In this document: positions 21,886-32,200 of the stretch, piece after piece
Layout: the number at the start of each line of letters is the position of its first letter
Numbering within the stretch: position 1 is the first letter of the stretch
NCBI GenBank assembly: GCA_963693085.1
Contig: OY856409.1
Span: 1,532,970,472-1,533,034,471, forward strand
Source of the DNA: Alisma plantago-aquatica
Lineage: Eukaryota; Streptophyta; Magnoliopsida; Alismatales; Alismataceae
Reading direction: 5' to 3'
DNA: 64,000 bases
The notes under the pieces: generated by a model
What the model saw: only the letters and a program-made list of their open reading frames with translations
Told to the model about the DNA's origin: nothing
The model's database searches: none
Position numbers and translations under genes: made by a program

Positions 21886-23306
21886 TGTTGGATAAATTGG
21901 ATATTATGATAAATCCCTTTGTTTTGATTATGACAAACATTTCACTCTTATTAATCTAACGAGCTACTTGAGTGTGCAGGATGACAAAGTAGCAAGGGAA
22001 AATCCAAGAGCTTACTTAGTTATATTTTCATGCAATGTAATCAATGTTGTAAAACTTGTACAAATATATAATGTACAAGTACTTAGAATTGCATGTAAAT
22101 CAAGCGTTAGATTTTCCCTAGCCAAACACCATAGTTAGACATGTCATCCCACTTGAATAGAATCACCTTTGCACACTCACACATATAATTAGTGCTTAAA
22201 ATGAAACCTTGAAACAAGATCATTCTCGGTCGACAAACTCCTCGACCGAGACACTCTCGGTCGACAATCTTCTCGACCGAGAAAGATCCAAAGTAGCTGT
22301 TAGACACAACAGACAAGTTAGTTGGCAGTTGAAGAAAGACGTTGCAAATCACTTGTTCCAGAGAGCCTGTCGGTCGACAAAAGTTCGACCGAGTAGGTGT
22401 CTCGGTCGACCATTTGTCGACCGAGATGGTCTCTGACAGCAACTGCAGAATAAAGCAACTAGCCGTTACTAACGCACCTAACTTATACCTAACGGCTAGT
22501 TAAGCACTTAGAATCCCCTAGAAGTTGTCTAGAATGTCCTTAAGTATCCATAGGCCATTCCTATAAATAGGACATGCCTTAGGACACCAAAAGACATCCA
22601 AGATATACTTGTGCTATACTTGAGCTTGTATACTCACTTGCAATCTGTTTTAGAGCAATAGAGAAAATTCTACACTTGCCATTCATTCCTATTGCTCCCA
22701 TTTCGTGTCCTATAGGCTAGTATCTCCTATCCACTACAATCACATTGTCAGACACATTGGTTAGGAGATCTACACGCTTGATATAGGCAAATCAAGCCTT
22801 GGGCTTAAAGGATAAGTTGTAATTTCCTTTTTCTTTCTTGTTCCTTTTGTATCTTTTGTACTCTCCTTACTACTCCTAGGGTTGGAGGCTGCGGATTGGA
22901 GAGGGTTGACTTCTCAGGTGGAGAAGGGGACTTCAAGCTACTTCAAGAAGGCTATCGCACGGGAAGCTACTTCAGAAGGCTGGTGCAACGGGAGTTGGTG
23001 CATCTACTTCAAGGGAAGGCTGCTTCAAGGTTGGGCGATTACTTCTAGGTGAAGGCTGCTTGAAGGGTTTGGGAAAAGAAATTGTATTTTATGTAAAGTC
23101 CTTGCGAGGTAATAAAATAAATTTCTTTTCAAATCCCGGTTGGGTAAGCAACCGGGTAGTGGACTGACGGCCTTAGTATTTGCTAAGGTTGGAACCACTC
23201 TAAACCCCTGTCTCCTTGTCCAATATTTTCATTGTGGTTGTTTGAGTTTAAAATTATTATTAAAATCTTTATAAAACTCTATTCACCCCCCCTCTAGTAG
23301 TTTTCA
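21886..23306 (+). repeat. TRG-B 3' LTR
   Basis: This 1,421-base copy starts TGTTGGATAAATTGG after AAAAAGGGGGAGAT and ends TAGTTTTCA before the duplication TATAC. Relative to the 5' copy it has a 15-base insertion near 22985 and scattered substitutions. Confidence 0.92.
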
Positions 23307-23311
23307 TATAC

Positions 23312-24091
23312 ATGCTATATATCCCACAGAAAACATGCAAAACGATAGAAAGCAATGATTATGACCATCCTATTTGTGATTCCTCGAGCCAAGAGGAATC
23401 ACGGTCATCTAGGTCTACATCACATGCAACATGTACAAGATGAAATATGTGCCTGCCTTTCTGGGTTTGATCATCTCATCTCCATGATTGATCGGCTCGC
23501 CATTAGGTAGGTTGTTCGGGTGCCACCAGCCGATCGACTGGCACCTCCAGCCGATCGGTTCACCGGTCATCGTACATCTCCTCAGGTCGCCATCCACTCG
23601 TCTCGTTCCTTGAATCGGCCGTCTGGATCATCAATCGATCGGTTCACTCCTTGAACCGATCGTCTTCAGGTTGTCCGCCGTTCTTTGACATAACAGGAAA
23701 TAAAATCTATCCTATTTACAATTGTATTGTGAAACCCCGAGTTACATTTGGGGGGAGCAAAGATAGGAAAAGAATTCTCGAATTATTTCGAGTTACATCA
23801 GGAATAGGAGAAAGGGAATCAGTGCGCAGACCGAGATGCAACCAACCACACAAACACCGATACACATATATAGGGGTTTATAGGCCATAATCATGCTACA
23901 CATCTACCAGAAAACTCATTTAAGAGCGATGCGTATCGAGTGCATTAATATTACATATCATATATGTATATTTGGGATTTGTGGATTGGACATGTATAAA
24001 GCCGATATTATTCGCATCGCATGAAATAAATAAAGGTGACAAACCAAAATAGATCATATCGATAACCCTAAAATATAGAGCGGTTGACGTG
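23312..24091 (-). other. COP1 leader, part next to the primer site
   Basis: No protein domain is recognised. A cluster of CCGATCGG/AACCGATCG motifs at about 23489-23670 matches the palindromes of the LTR, so the motif occurs both in U3 and in the leader. Small frames here are not supported. Confidence 0.6.
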
Positions 24092-24103
24092 GCTCTGATA
24101 CCA
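24092..24103 (-). promoter_or_regulatory. Primer binding site of COP1
   Basis: GCTCTGATACCA on the plus strand is TGGTATCAGAGC on the minus strand, one base from the LTR end. It fixes the right LTR as the 5' LTR. Confidence 0.9.
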
Positions 24104-24104
24104 C

Positions 24105-24320
24105 TGTTGGGTTTTGGAGGAGGCAAAGAAGCAGTGGAAACAAAATTTTTTTCTCCTCAAACCCAGAACAAAAGGAATCGCGTCAACATCTATATAATAG
24201 GAAAGATGGTTTGTGAGTCATACCTTGTCCAGAGGCTTGCTCGACGACAATACCTCGCGCCTTGCACGATGTTCACATCCAGTCTTGGACGGTGTCTATG
24301 CAGCTCCTGGTCACACCGGG
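24105..24320 (-). repeat. COP1 5' LTR, fragment left of GYP2
   Basis: These 216 bases match 4235-4450. The remainder is at 35042-37054 after the GYP2 insertion; CCGGG at 24316-24320 is the target duplication of GYP2, repeated at 35042-35046. Confidence 0.9.
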
Positions 24321-25661
24321 TGTCACGCCCCAATCTCACATTAACCACAAACCACGAGATTAGGACGCGACAGGATGGGATTACACATAAGCCAACCACC
24401 TTTCATTTTTAAAACATTTTAAAGAGATTGAAAAGATAATCTGTTTTATGCTGTAAAATGAAACTAAACAAACTGCGGAAGCATATTTATTAACTGACTA
24501 GCAATATAAACAGAGTCTACATCATTTTACATTGTTTGACATAAATAAAGCATAACAGTTAATTTACATCTTATACACATTCTCTCTCTCTCTCACACCT
24601 TGTCCCACAGATCGAGGGGAAAGGACTAAGAGACCTCTAACTACTATCTACATAATCCTTTTTCAGACTAAGCATTAGGATGTAACGATCCTTCAAATTT
24701 CCTGCTGCTGATGATAACCTGAAAATGTTTTGAGTAGAGGTATGAGCCTACTCGCTCAGTGAATAGCATTTCACTTAGCTACCATTAAACAACTCATCAG
24801 GTTTATAAATTGAAATTAAACTTAAATGCAGAACTAAGCAAGGAAGTTCTAATAGCATAACAAATATACATATAATAATCACATTTTAAATCATCAACAG
24901 GTAATTCAGGTAGATAAACAGTTATATAAATTTACTGTGATCCTACATGATTATTTATTCATTTTATTATAATGCCCTAATCATATGCAGTGTACTCTGC
25001 ATATAAAGATCCGCAGCAAGTTCATGCTATGACCCCACCGTATAAGACTTAGCGACACACCCTGGAAATGATAAGTCTGACATCAGCCCTGCTCTGCTAC
25101 AGGACCCCTGGCTCACCGGCCAGAAACATAGGCTCTACGGCCTCAAAGAACTACTCTGAGTGCACCTGACTCCTCCTTTAACCTGAGTACACCGGCGGAG
25201 GGTCTTACAGGGTTACCTTCGTGACACAAGCACGAATGGTGTTAGATAACCAAGTTTTTCTTTTGCCCAGTGCCATCGTGACACAAGCACGATTGTTGTT
25301 AGACACTGCTTTTCTCTTTCCTTGTTTGTCCGTGACACAAGCACAGATGATGTTGCAACACGAGTTTCACCCCTAAGAAACAGACCTTCTTTTAGGGGTT
25401 CTACGGTGTTAGGGCATCTAAGTCTATACTTGATTAACAAACAAACATTTAAACAGGAATATCGCTTTTCATGCATTTTGCACAATCTAAACATCACAAA
25501 AGCACATATATATATTTATCATAATTAAACATGATTCAGAATCATTTATCCAGTTTCAATGCTAAACATCTATTTTGAAATCAGTAAATACATTGCAACT
25601 ATAATACAGGAAATTGCATCATTTTCACTAAGCATATTAAGTAATTCAATTCCAATGAATC

Positions 25662-25677
25662 TAACATACTCTATTTT
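25662..25677. repeat. Target site duplication of LINE-2 (left)
   Basis: TAACATACTCTATTTT is repeated at 26872-26887; the other GYP2 LTR has a single copy at 33542-33557, confirming the insertion. Confidence 0.9.
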
Positions 25678-26871
25678 TTTTTTTTGGAGAAGTCAGAGGG
25701 CCTTTTTATTCATCTCGCCCCTCTCTTGCAAGCTGAAGCAAACTATTACAATTTAAACTACTCAAAATAGAATTAAACTTGGTAGTACTACTACCATTAC
25801 AGATATCCATGTTGACTAGGTCAACAATGTGATTAGGTGGACTCCTATAGTAATAAGAGCCACAGTTGTTTTTGATATGGAATTTAGCTAGTTGGTCTGC
25901 AACCCTATTCCCCTCACGTTTAGTGTGTGCGCAGTACCAACCTGGTTTCATCCCACTTCGCACTGCAATAGTCCATCTAGATAACTTTGGGAAACTTGGG
26001 CCTTCGTCATCAATAGCCATCTTAGCATTCATGCAATCTGTTTCAATGCAAATATTATCACAGTCTAGGTCTTGTCCGATCTCGACAGCAAGCTCAATCG
26101 CTCGAGTTTCAGCTTCAAGAGCACTATCAGCTTGAATGGTCCTGCCCCAACCACCACGCCATTGGCCTCTATCATCCCGGCATACTGCAGCAATAGCAGC
26201 TCTTCGGGTTGTCGTATTGAAGGCGGCGTCAGTATTGATCTTCAACGCGCCTTGCTTCGGTCTAGTCCAGCCAATGTGATTACTCTCATTCTGTTTTTGC
26301 GGATGATCAGAAATCCATGCCTTTGTGTTGATAAGTACTTCTTTGACAATGAGGTTTTTCAGGTGGGTCACACTTAGCTTCTTTTTTTCAAAAACCTGCA
26401 GGTTCCGGTGTTTCCAGAGTTGCCAGCAGCCGGTGGCGAACTGAATGCAATGAGGTGCAGGGGTATTCAAATTATTTTGTAGCCAGTTCCAAGTAATTTG
26501 CTCTCTGAAAAATTGATCCCAATACCTCTGGCTTATGATCCCCTTCCAAACCTGCGCAGCCTGCTCACAGTCCCTCAAGGCATGGAGAATAGTTTCCTCC
26601 TGTAGACCACATATCGGGCAGTGGCTGCTCATAGTCAAGTTGCGAGCAACTCTTCTGCTGTTCGTTAATAGGGCATTGTGTCCTTTGAGCCAGAAGAAGA
26701 ACTTTATTTTCATACTAGCTTTCATTGTCCACACTAAATCCCATTTTCCATCAGTTCTTACATCCTTTGCCGACCTGATGATCTCATAGGCACTTCTGGT
26801 AGTAAATAAGCCTGCGTCAGTGTGACACCAGGCCCGAGTGTCTTGAGCATTGGTATTCAGCGGGGTGGTTG
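25678..26871 (-). mobile_element. LINE-2: 5'-truncated L1-type LINE
   Basis: A T-run at its left end is the poly(A) tail of a minus-strand element. A 16-base target duplication flanks it, and only the last 1.2 kb is present, the usual outcome of incomplete target-primed reverse transcription. The remaining reading frame is open over its whole length. Confidence 0.9.
25706..26868 (-). pseudogene. LINE-2 ORF2 C-terminal part: zinc-binding RVT and RNase H domains
   Basis: The frame is open for about 388 codons from the truncation point to a stop after A-R-E-G-R-D-E. It contains the plant LINE zf-RVT motif C-P-I-C-x-L-x-E-E-T-x-x-H-A-L-x-x-C and an RVT_3-type RNase H with its acidic residues in place: I-N-T-D-A-A, E-A-E-T-R-A-I-E, I-E-T-D-C, and N-R-V-A-D-Q-L-A. 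Endonuclease and reverse transcriptase were lost by truncation. The C-terminal tail resembles that of LINE-1. Confidence 0.88.
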
Positions 26872-27050
26872 TAACATACTCTATTTTATGTACTACACTG
26901 TTTAAAAGTTATATCAATTGATACAGAAGCAATTAAGCATTTAATGAGTTAAATACTGATTTCTAAATGAACTACTACTCACCCACTTCGGTGTGTTCGT
27001 ATACACCAAAAAACGTCCACAAACACGCCTAATTCTGCCCTTTACAGCAA

Positions 27051-27246
27051 CGTGCACGCCGTGCACCTAGGCTGTACGCCGTGCACCTTCAGTGCACTTT
27101 TGTTCTACTTTTCAGCAACCTTGCACGCCATGCAAACTGATTTGCACGCCGTGCAACCTGGGCAGAAACTCGTTCTGCTTCCTGAAACTTTGTACGCCGT
27201 GCAAACTGATTTGCACGCCGTGCAAACTGATTTGCACGCCGTGCAC
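27051..27246. repeat. Tandem TTGCACGCCGTGCAA palindromes in the GYP2 LTR
   Basis: The 15-base palindrome, seven-base arms around a central C, occurs at 27142-27156 and 27211-27225, with variants at about 27053, 27122, 27190 and 27232. A 21-base unit (palindrome plus ACTGAT) is tandemly repeated. The right LTR (33722-33895) has one unit fewer, so copy number changed after insertion. Variants such as GTACGCC and GCCATGC look like CG decay. Confidence 0.85.
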
Positions 27247-28392
27247 CTGCGCAGAAACGGGAAACTCATTGTAGATGAACTCGATTAAAGCCGAATCAAG
27301 GACTAACAACTACAGGTTTGTACTTACGAACCTCGAACGAACTCGAGGACACTGTTATCTAAATGTTTCCTGGGCAAACGCAAGTCTTCTTCTACCTTGG
27401 TTCAGTCTGATTTGAACGAAGCATACACAAGCATCACCTTGATTTGGCATCGTTCATTGTTGTAGCTGTAGATTCGAGCAAAGATCTCCAAGATGAACTT
27501 AAGGACGTTGTTCCACGATGCTTGCTCACGCTCAAGGTGGCACAAGGCTGCAGTTGCAGCAGTTGCTAGGCTACAGACGCAGCTCCATGGTTCGGCCGCC
27601 CAAGCTGCTAGGGTAAGGTGTTGGTGGCTAGGCGATGGAGTGGAGGAAGGAAGTAGAGGCGTTGCTGGCTAGTTTGAGGTGCTCCAGAGCTGCCCTTCTC
27701 CTTCCTTTGGCTGCTGGTCGCGCTCGCAGCTGTAGATGAGCAACAGGTCGACGCCACTGCTGATTTGCAGGTCAGCCACCCAAGCCAAGCAGCAAGGCTA
27801 CAGGCGGGCGCCACTGCTAGGGCACACAATAGAGGAGGAAGGAAGGAGGTGGAAGAATGACGGAGGTGGGCGGAGCTCGATCGACATCTATCATGCCCAA
27901 AATCGCCTCCGGCTCTTCTCTTCTATTGGATCGGCTCTGCTTGGGTGCCGCTCAAGCGGTTGCCCTATTCTATCGGGCGAAAGAAGAAGAGATAGGGGTC
28001 GGTTCGCGGAGGGGGCCGACATGTAATTTACCCAGCAAAAACCTAAAATTACAACTAGGTCCCTAAACACTCAAATGTCCATATCTTTTAACTCGGAAGT
28101 CGGTTTCGAGTGATTTTTCTTGCAACGGTTTAAGCACGGAAATCTCTATAACCTCAAAGTGCAAAACATGCTAATTACACTGTTTTACTGATTCAAATCT
28201 CTAATTGCATCCAATTATCACTTCACTCAAATTAATCACCTTAATTATGCACTAATTGTGTCTTGTGTATTTAATCCAACTTAATCAACTTGATGATGCA
28301 CTAACCATCACTTGAGCACTTAACCTGTCTCAATTACTTAATTACGCCCTAATCATTGTACCTACTAGTTAATCACGGAGTGGGTCATAACA

Positions 28393-28432
28393 ACCTTTTC
28401 CCCTTAAAAGAATTTCGTCCCGAAATTCCTAA
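28393..28432 (-). promoter_or_regulatory. Polypurine tract and pol tail of GYP2
   Basis: The minus strand reads AATTTCGGGACGAAATTC followed by TTTTAAGGGGAAAAGG, the hallmark 3' end of chromovirus internal regions just before the 3' LTR. Confidence 0.85.
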
Positions 28433-28435
28433 AAG

Positions 28436-28560
28436 AGAAAGGAGACTTGTTATGCATCTCAAACTCAAGTTCCCACATGGTTTCTTCTAAGTTAAGATTT
28501 CTCCACAAAACTATCACTAATGGTACCTCACAATTCGTGAGTTTCTTGATCCTCTGATCA
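28436..28560 (-). pseudogene. GYP2 chromodomain remnant
   Basis: The minus strand encodes D-Q-R-I-K-K-L-T-N-C-E-V-P-L-V and V-L-W-R-N-L-N-L-E-E-T-M-W-E-L-E, clearly the chromodomain at the end of a chromovirus integrase. It is directly followed by the polypurine region. No long frame links it to upstream pol. Confidence 0.75.
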
Positions 28561-29589
28561 ACCATCTACATAGGTCCCTTAACCTAGGACACATCTGATC
28601 TGATTCCAGATCGAACTACAAAACATTGTCTGTCCAGAACTGTTATAACAGTATCTCAAATTATGGTAATTACTGAGAAATTATCATACTATACATGCAT
28701 ACAAACTAAAATTCTTAAATAAACAGAATGCACGTCAACTTGGTACTAAAATTAAATCATGCAATTTAACTGTTAAACATCACTACATATCATACTGAGA
28801 ATTGATATCAAAATACTCGATTCATCGTACACCCTATCTTTAGGGTTTCATTTGCCTTGTTCATTGATCACATGCCAACACCCTACTCTTAGGGTTATCT
28901 CATTCACTAATCACATGGCAACACCCTACTCTTAGGGTTTCCATTATCTCATCTGTTTGATTGCAATTCAAATTACAATACGGTATCATACTGGAACTGG
29001 CAGAGCAGTATATTCAAAATCATTGTAATTACTGAGTAATCTTTATATCTTACATGCAGACAAATTAAAAATTCATAAATATTCCAAACTCAAATCAATT
29101 TTGACACATACATACATAATTCATGTAATCGAACATCTTATTATACCAATAAGAGTGATTTACTCCACTTATAAGAAACCATCTGTAATATTTATCAATT
29201 ATCTGAAATTTCTCGAAGTACGTGCATATTAACCAAATTCCTGGTTTATGCACCACATAACTCAATTAAGAGTTATTTACGTATCATATCACAAATATTT
29301 AATAGTACTTGAGAATTTCTGATGATTTTTCAGAGAAATGTGCCAATTCATGTAAATGTCAGGTTACACACATTAACATAACAGGAAGCATGCATTTAGG
29401 TTTATTTACGTATTTTAATGCTGTCTTGCTAGCTTGAAATCATACATCTAATGATTTACCAAATCTGTGTTTTCTGGGTTCATTCTCAAACCGTACCATT
29501 ATCAGTTGTGTACTTCTAAACTCAATATGATATGATTGAAACTGGATTACCAAGCAACCTAATTATTTTATTCATGTATATCTTAGTCA

Positions 29590-29840
29590 AGTCTCGAGAC
29601 ATCAAAGGTCGACTTAAGATGAAGAAAGCGAGCAGACTAAATTAGTCTATCCACAATCATTCATATCAAATCACAACCTCTAGGTGTCCTGGGTAATCTT
29701 ACCACAAATTCCATTGTGATAAATTCCCACTCTCATTCCAGCATAGAAAAAGATTACAAAGTAGCTATAGATCTCTAGAGTTCAGCTTTAACCTTACTGG
29801 TACACACTACTTCTAACCACGTACTCAATTACATCCTTCT
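29590..29840 (-). pseudogene. GYP2 integrase remnant
   Basis: Broken frames on the minus strand read E-W-E-F-I-T-M-E-F-V-V-R-L-P-R-T, then M-I-V-D-R-L and S-A-R-F-L. This matches the start of the chromovirus integrase core (W-E-x-I-T-M-D-F-V-x-G-L-P, V-I-V-D-R-L-T-K-S-A-H-F). Several stop codons interrupt it. The first catalytic Asp position (M-D-F) is Glu here. Confidence 0.65.
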
Positions 29841-30141
29841 GCATATCTGATCATCCATTTTAACTTCTTGTATTTCATATACATCTTAGTGTTTTCCTGA
29901 AAACATAGCATACATCAATACATACACTTCTATAAAAATTCTTTTCTTTCAGCTTTTCCCCTTAAAAGAATTTTACTCTATCTTGAGATACACACAACAT
30001 GTCATGTTAATACAACACCTTATCATCATAAAAAACTTAAACTCTAGTCTCTTTTCCTCCTATCATGTCATGCATGGTCTGGTTTGACTCACTATCACTC
30101 TATTGTAGTTCCTTGATCTGATCATAAAAAGTAAGCTTAAC

Positions 30142-30324
30142 TTACATCTGTACAATCAAATCACTCTGTGCTGACACCCCTAAGTCTAAGTCCAACTTCC
30201 ACATTTCTACTAACAAGTCTCTATTGAAACCTGCCATAGAGAATGCATTAACTGTTGAACTTGACTTTCTACTGAAAGCATCATTCACCACATTCTCTTT
30301 ACCAGGGTGATAATCTATTGTCAC
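30142..30324 (-). pseudogene. GYP2 RNase H C-terminus remnant
   Basis: A 60-codon frame contains T-I-D-Y-H-P-G-K-E-N-V-V-N-D-A-F-S-R-K, the conserved end of Ty3/gypsy RNase H (I-x-Y-H-P-G-K-x-N-V-V-A-D-A-L-S-R-K). Sequence just upstream on the sense strand (to about 30360) is a decayed continuation. It lies before the integrase remnant, as expected in Ty3/gypsy. Confidence 0.8.
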
Positions 30325-30360
30325 ATCATAAATCCATGTCTTTTAAACAAGAACTACATC

Positions 30361-32184
30361 AGCTATCTTTAGATCCTATATCGGATAATACTCCGCATTC
30401 CATGCTACTTTCTTATTGTTACATTTTAGGTTTATGTTTTACTCTTTTCTCTAAGTCATTTCATGTTGTTCATGTACCGATCAGATTATCTTACTTCAAA
30501 ACCCTAGATCACTATCAAAGCCAGTTTACTTTTCATAGAACAAATCTCAAAGTCTTATTTTACAAAGATACTAATATTCAAGGTTACATCACTAATGATA
30601 TCCTTTAAACTATTTCAACTTTAATCATTATAGGGTTTGGTCCTTAACAATAACATAGTGTTATTGTGTGTATGTGTGATCAATCATATAGATCAATTTG
30701 AATTGCTTGGGTCAATAGCATATTAACCCAACACTCAACTTTACTTACATTAGCTGAAAATTCAGTTTTCATAAAAGTTTCTGTAATTCGTTTATTAAAC
30801 TGCTAAAAGAAGCTCCAAAAATTCTGAAAATTTCATATGTTGTGCCTAATAAAGTTTTAGACCTCCAGTAAAAATTTCAGATCATTTCAAGTTACCAATA
30901 ATTAATTAAAAATCAAACAGTGCACTGCTATATTGCAGTCTGCAGCAGGTTCGGCTGAGTTACAAACTCGGCCGACACCCTTACTGTAGAGGTCAAAAGT
31001 CATCCAAAAATTATGCCAATTTAACAGAGTGTCTAAAATTATGTTTTTCAAGCACAGTTAAAATTTGAGATCAATTGGAGTTACAAATAAAAAGATAAAA
31101 TTCAATTACCACACTGCTATATCAATCTGAAAATGTGATCGGTCGAGTTTGGAACTCGGCCGATTAACAGGTCAAAACATTTTTCAAAAATTCTGATATT
31201 TTCCAAATGTTGTTTACATTTTATATATCCAAATTTGAGCTAGATCAGAGTTACACATAAAATGCTAAAAATCATTTACTGAGACACTTTACTTGTCCAA
31301 TTTGTATTTATGTATCATCAAAACCCTATTTTGGGCCGATTAGGGTCTATGCTTCTCAAACCCTAATTCTCAAGACAAAAGAACATTTAAACTTCTATTC
31401 TTATTTTACTTATTAATAGGAGTCATTAGATCCCAGTAACGCATCCTGCCAGCCGGACCAGGCCGAACCTGTAGTCCTGAAGCCAAGAGCTACTCGAGAT
31501 TAATCAACCCCTCTTAATTTTAACATGTGGAAAGAATATCCACTTAGGGCAAACTCAATTAAACATAATTTTGGGTCTACTTTAATACAAAGAAAACAAA
31601 CATTAAACAATTCACTTCATGTCACAACATTATAAAAGAATCATACTTATTGTACAAACTGAAAGTCTAAATTCATGCATATAAGAGCGTTTCTAATGAT
31701 CTTTATATCAAATAAGCAAAATCAAGTAAGAGTTATATCACATCCTTTATTTAATCTCTTACTCCTACATTAATTTTTGATTTCTTATCCCTAAGATTTC
31801 TAGGGTTTTCTCTCTAGACTATCCTTCCTCTGCATACCTGGCCAGGGCATCCAGAGAAGAACAGACAGAGTAGCTTGATACTGGTCAATCTAAGTATTCA
31901 GACACCTGGCCAGGGTATCTAAACACTCAGACCTTCCAGAGCTAAAACACATCATTCATTATTCGCCTTACTCATAACCTTATCTTTTGACCCTAATGAT
32001 TCTTAATAACTCAATCTTAGCTCATTACTTGATTCTCGTGACTACATCCTCTTCCTGCTATCTGCAATAATATAACAGAACACTTCCTGTTAGAAAATTA
32101 CAGATAGAAGAAAGACACCTAAACCTTAATCCTATTGGTCTCTTATCATCCCCTGACCTTGAGTAACTATGTACTCAAACCAAA
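30361..32184 (-). other. GYP2 5' internal region without recognisable genes
   Basis: Gag, protease and most of the reverse transcriptase should be here but I see no convincing motif. Two stretches, near 30955-30985 and 31138-31168, contain CTCGGCCGA/TCGGCCGA motifs like those in the other families. The plus-strand frame at 30318-30608 is antisense and unsupported. Confidence 0.55.
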
Positions 32185-32196
32185 GCTCTGATACCA
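32185..32196 (-). promoter_or_regulatory. Primer binding site of GYP2
   Basis: GCTCTGATACCA on the plus strand is TGGTATCAGAGC on the minus strand; it ends four bases from the LTR at 32201. Confidence 0.9.
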
Positions 32197-32200
32197 AAAT

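Larger units (their letters stand above)
16977..23306 (+). mobile_element. TRG-B: gag-only copia-type LTR retrotransposon, youngest layer
   Basis: LTRs are 16977-18382 and 21886-23306, with target duplications TATAC at 16972-16976 and 23307-23311. By eye the LTRs differ at about eight positions plus a 15-base insertion, the lowest divergence in the window, which implies a recent insertion. The primer site is 18385-18396 and the polypurine tract 21872-21885. It encodes only a shortened Gag and no pol. It inserted in the leader of COP1. Confidence 0.92.
24321..28392 (-). repeat. GYP2 3' LTR (left copy), containing LINE-2
   Basis: Without LINE-2 and its duplication the LTR is about 2.86 kb, against 2.84 kb for the other copy. 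It includes a tandem array of TTGCACGCCGTGCAA palindromes at 27051-27246 and a GC-rich patch at about 27530-28020 in otherwise AT-rich DNA. Confidence 0.9.
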
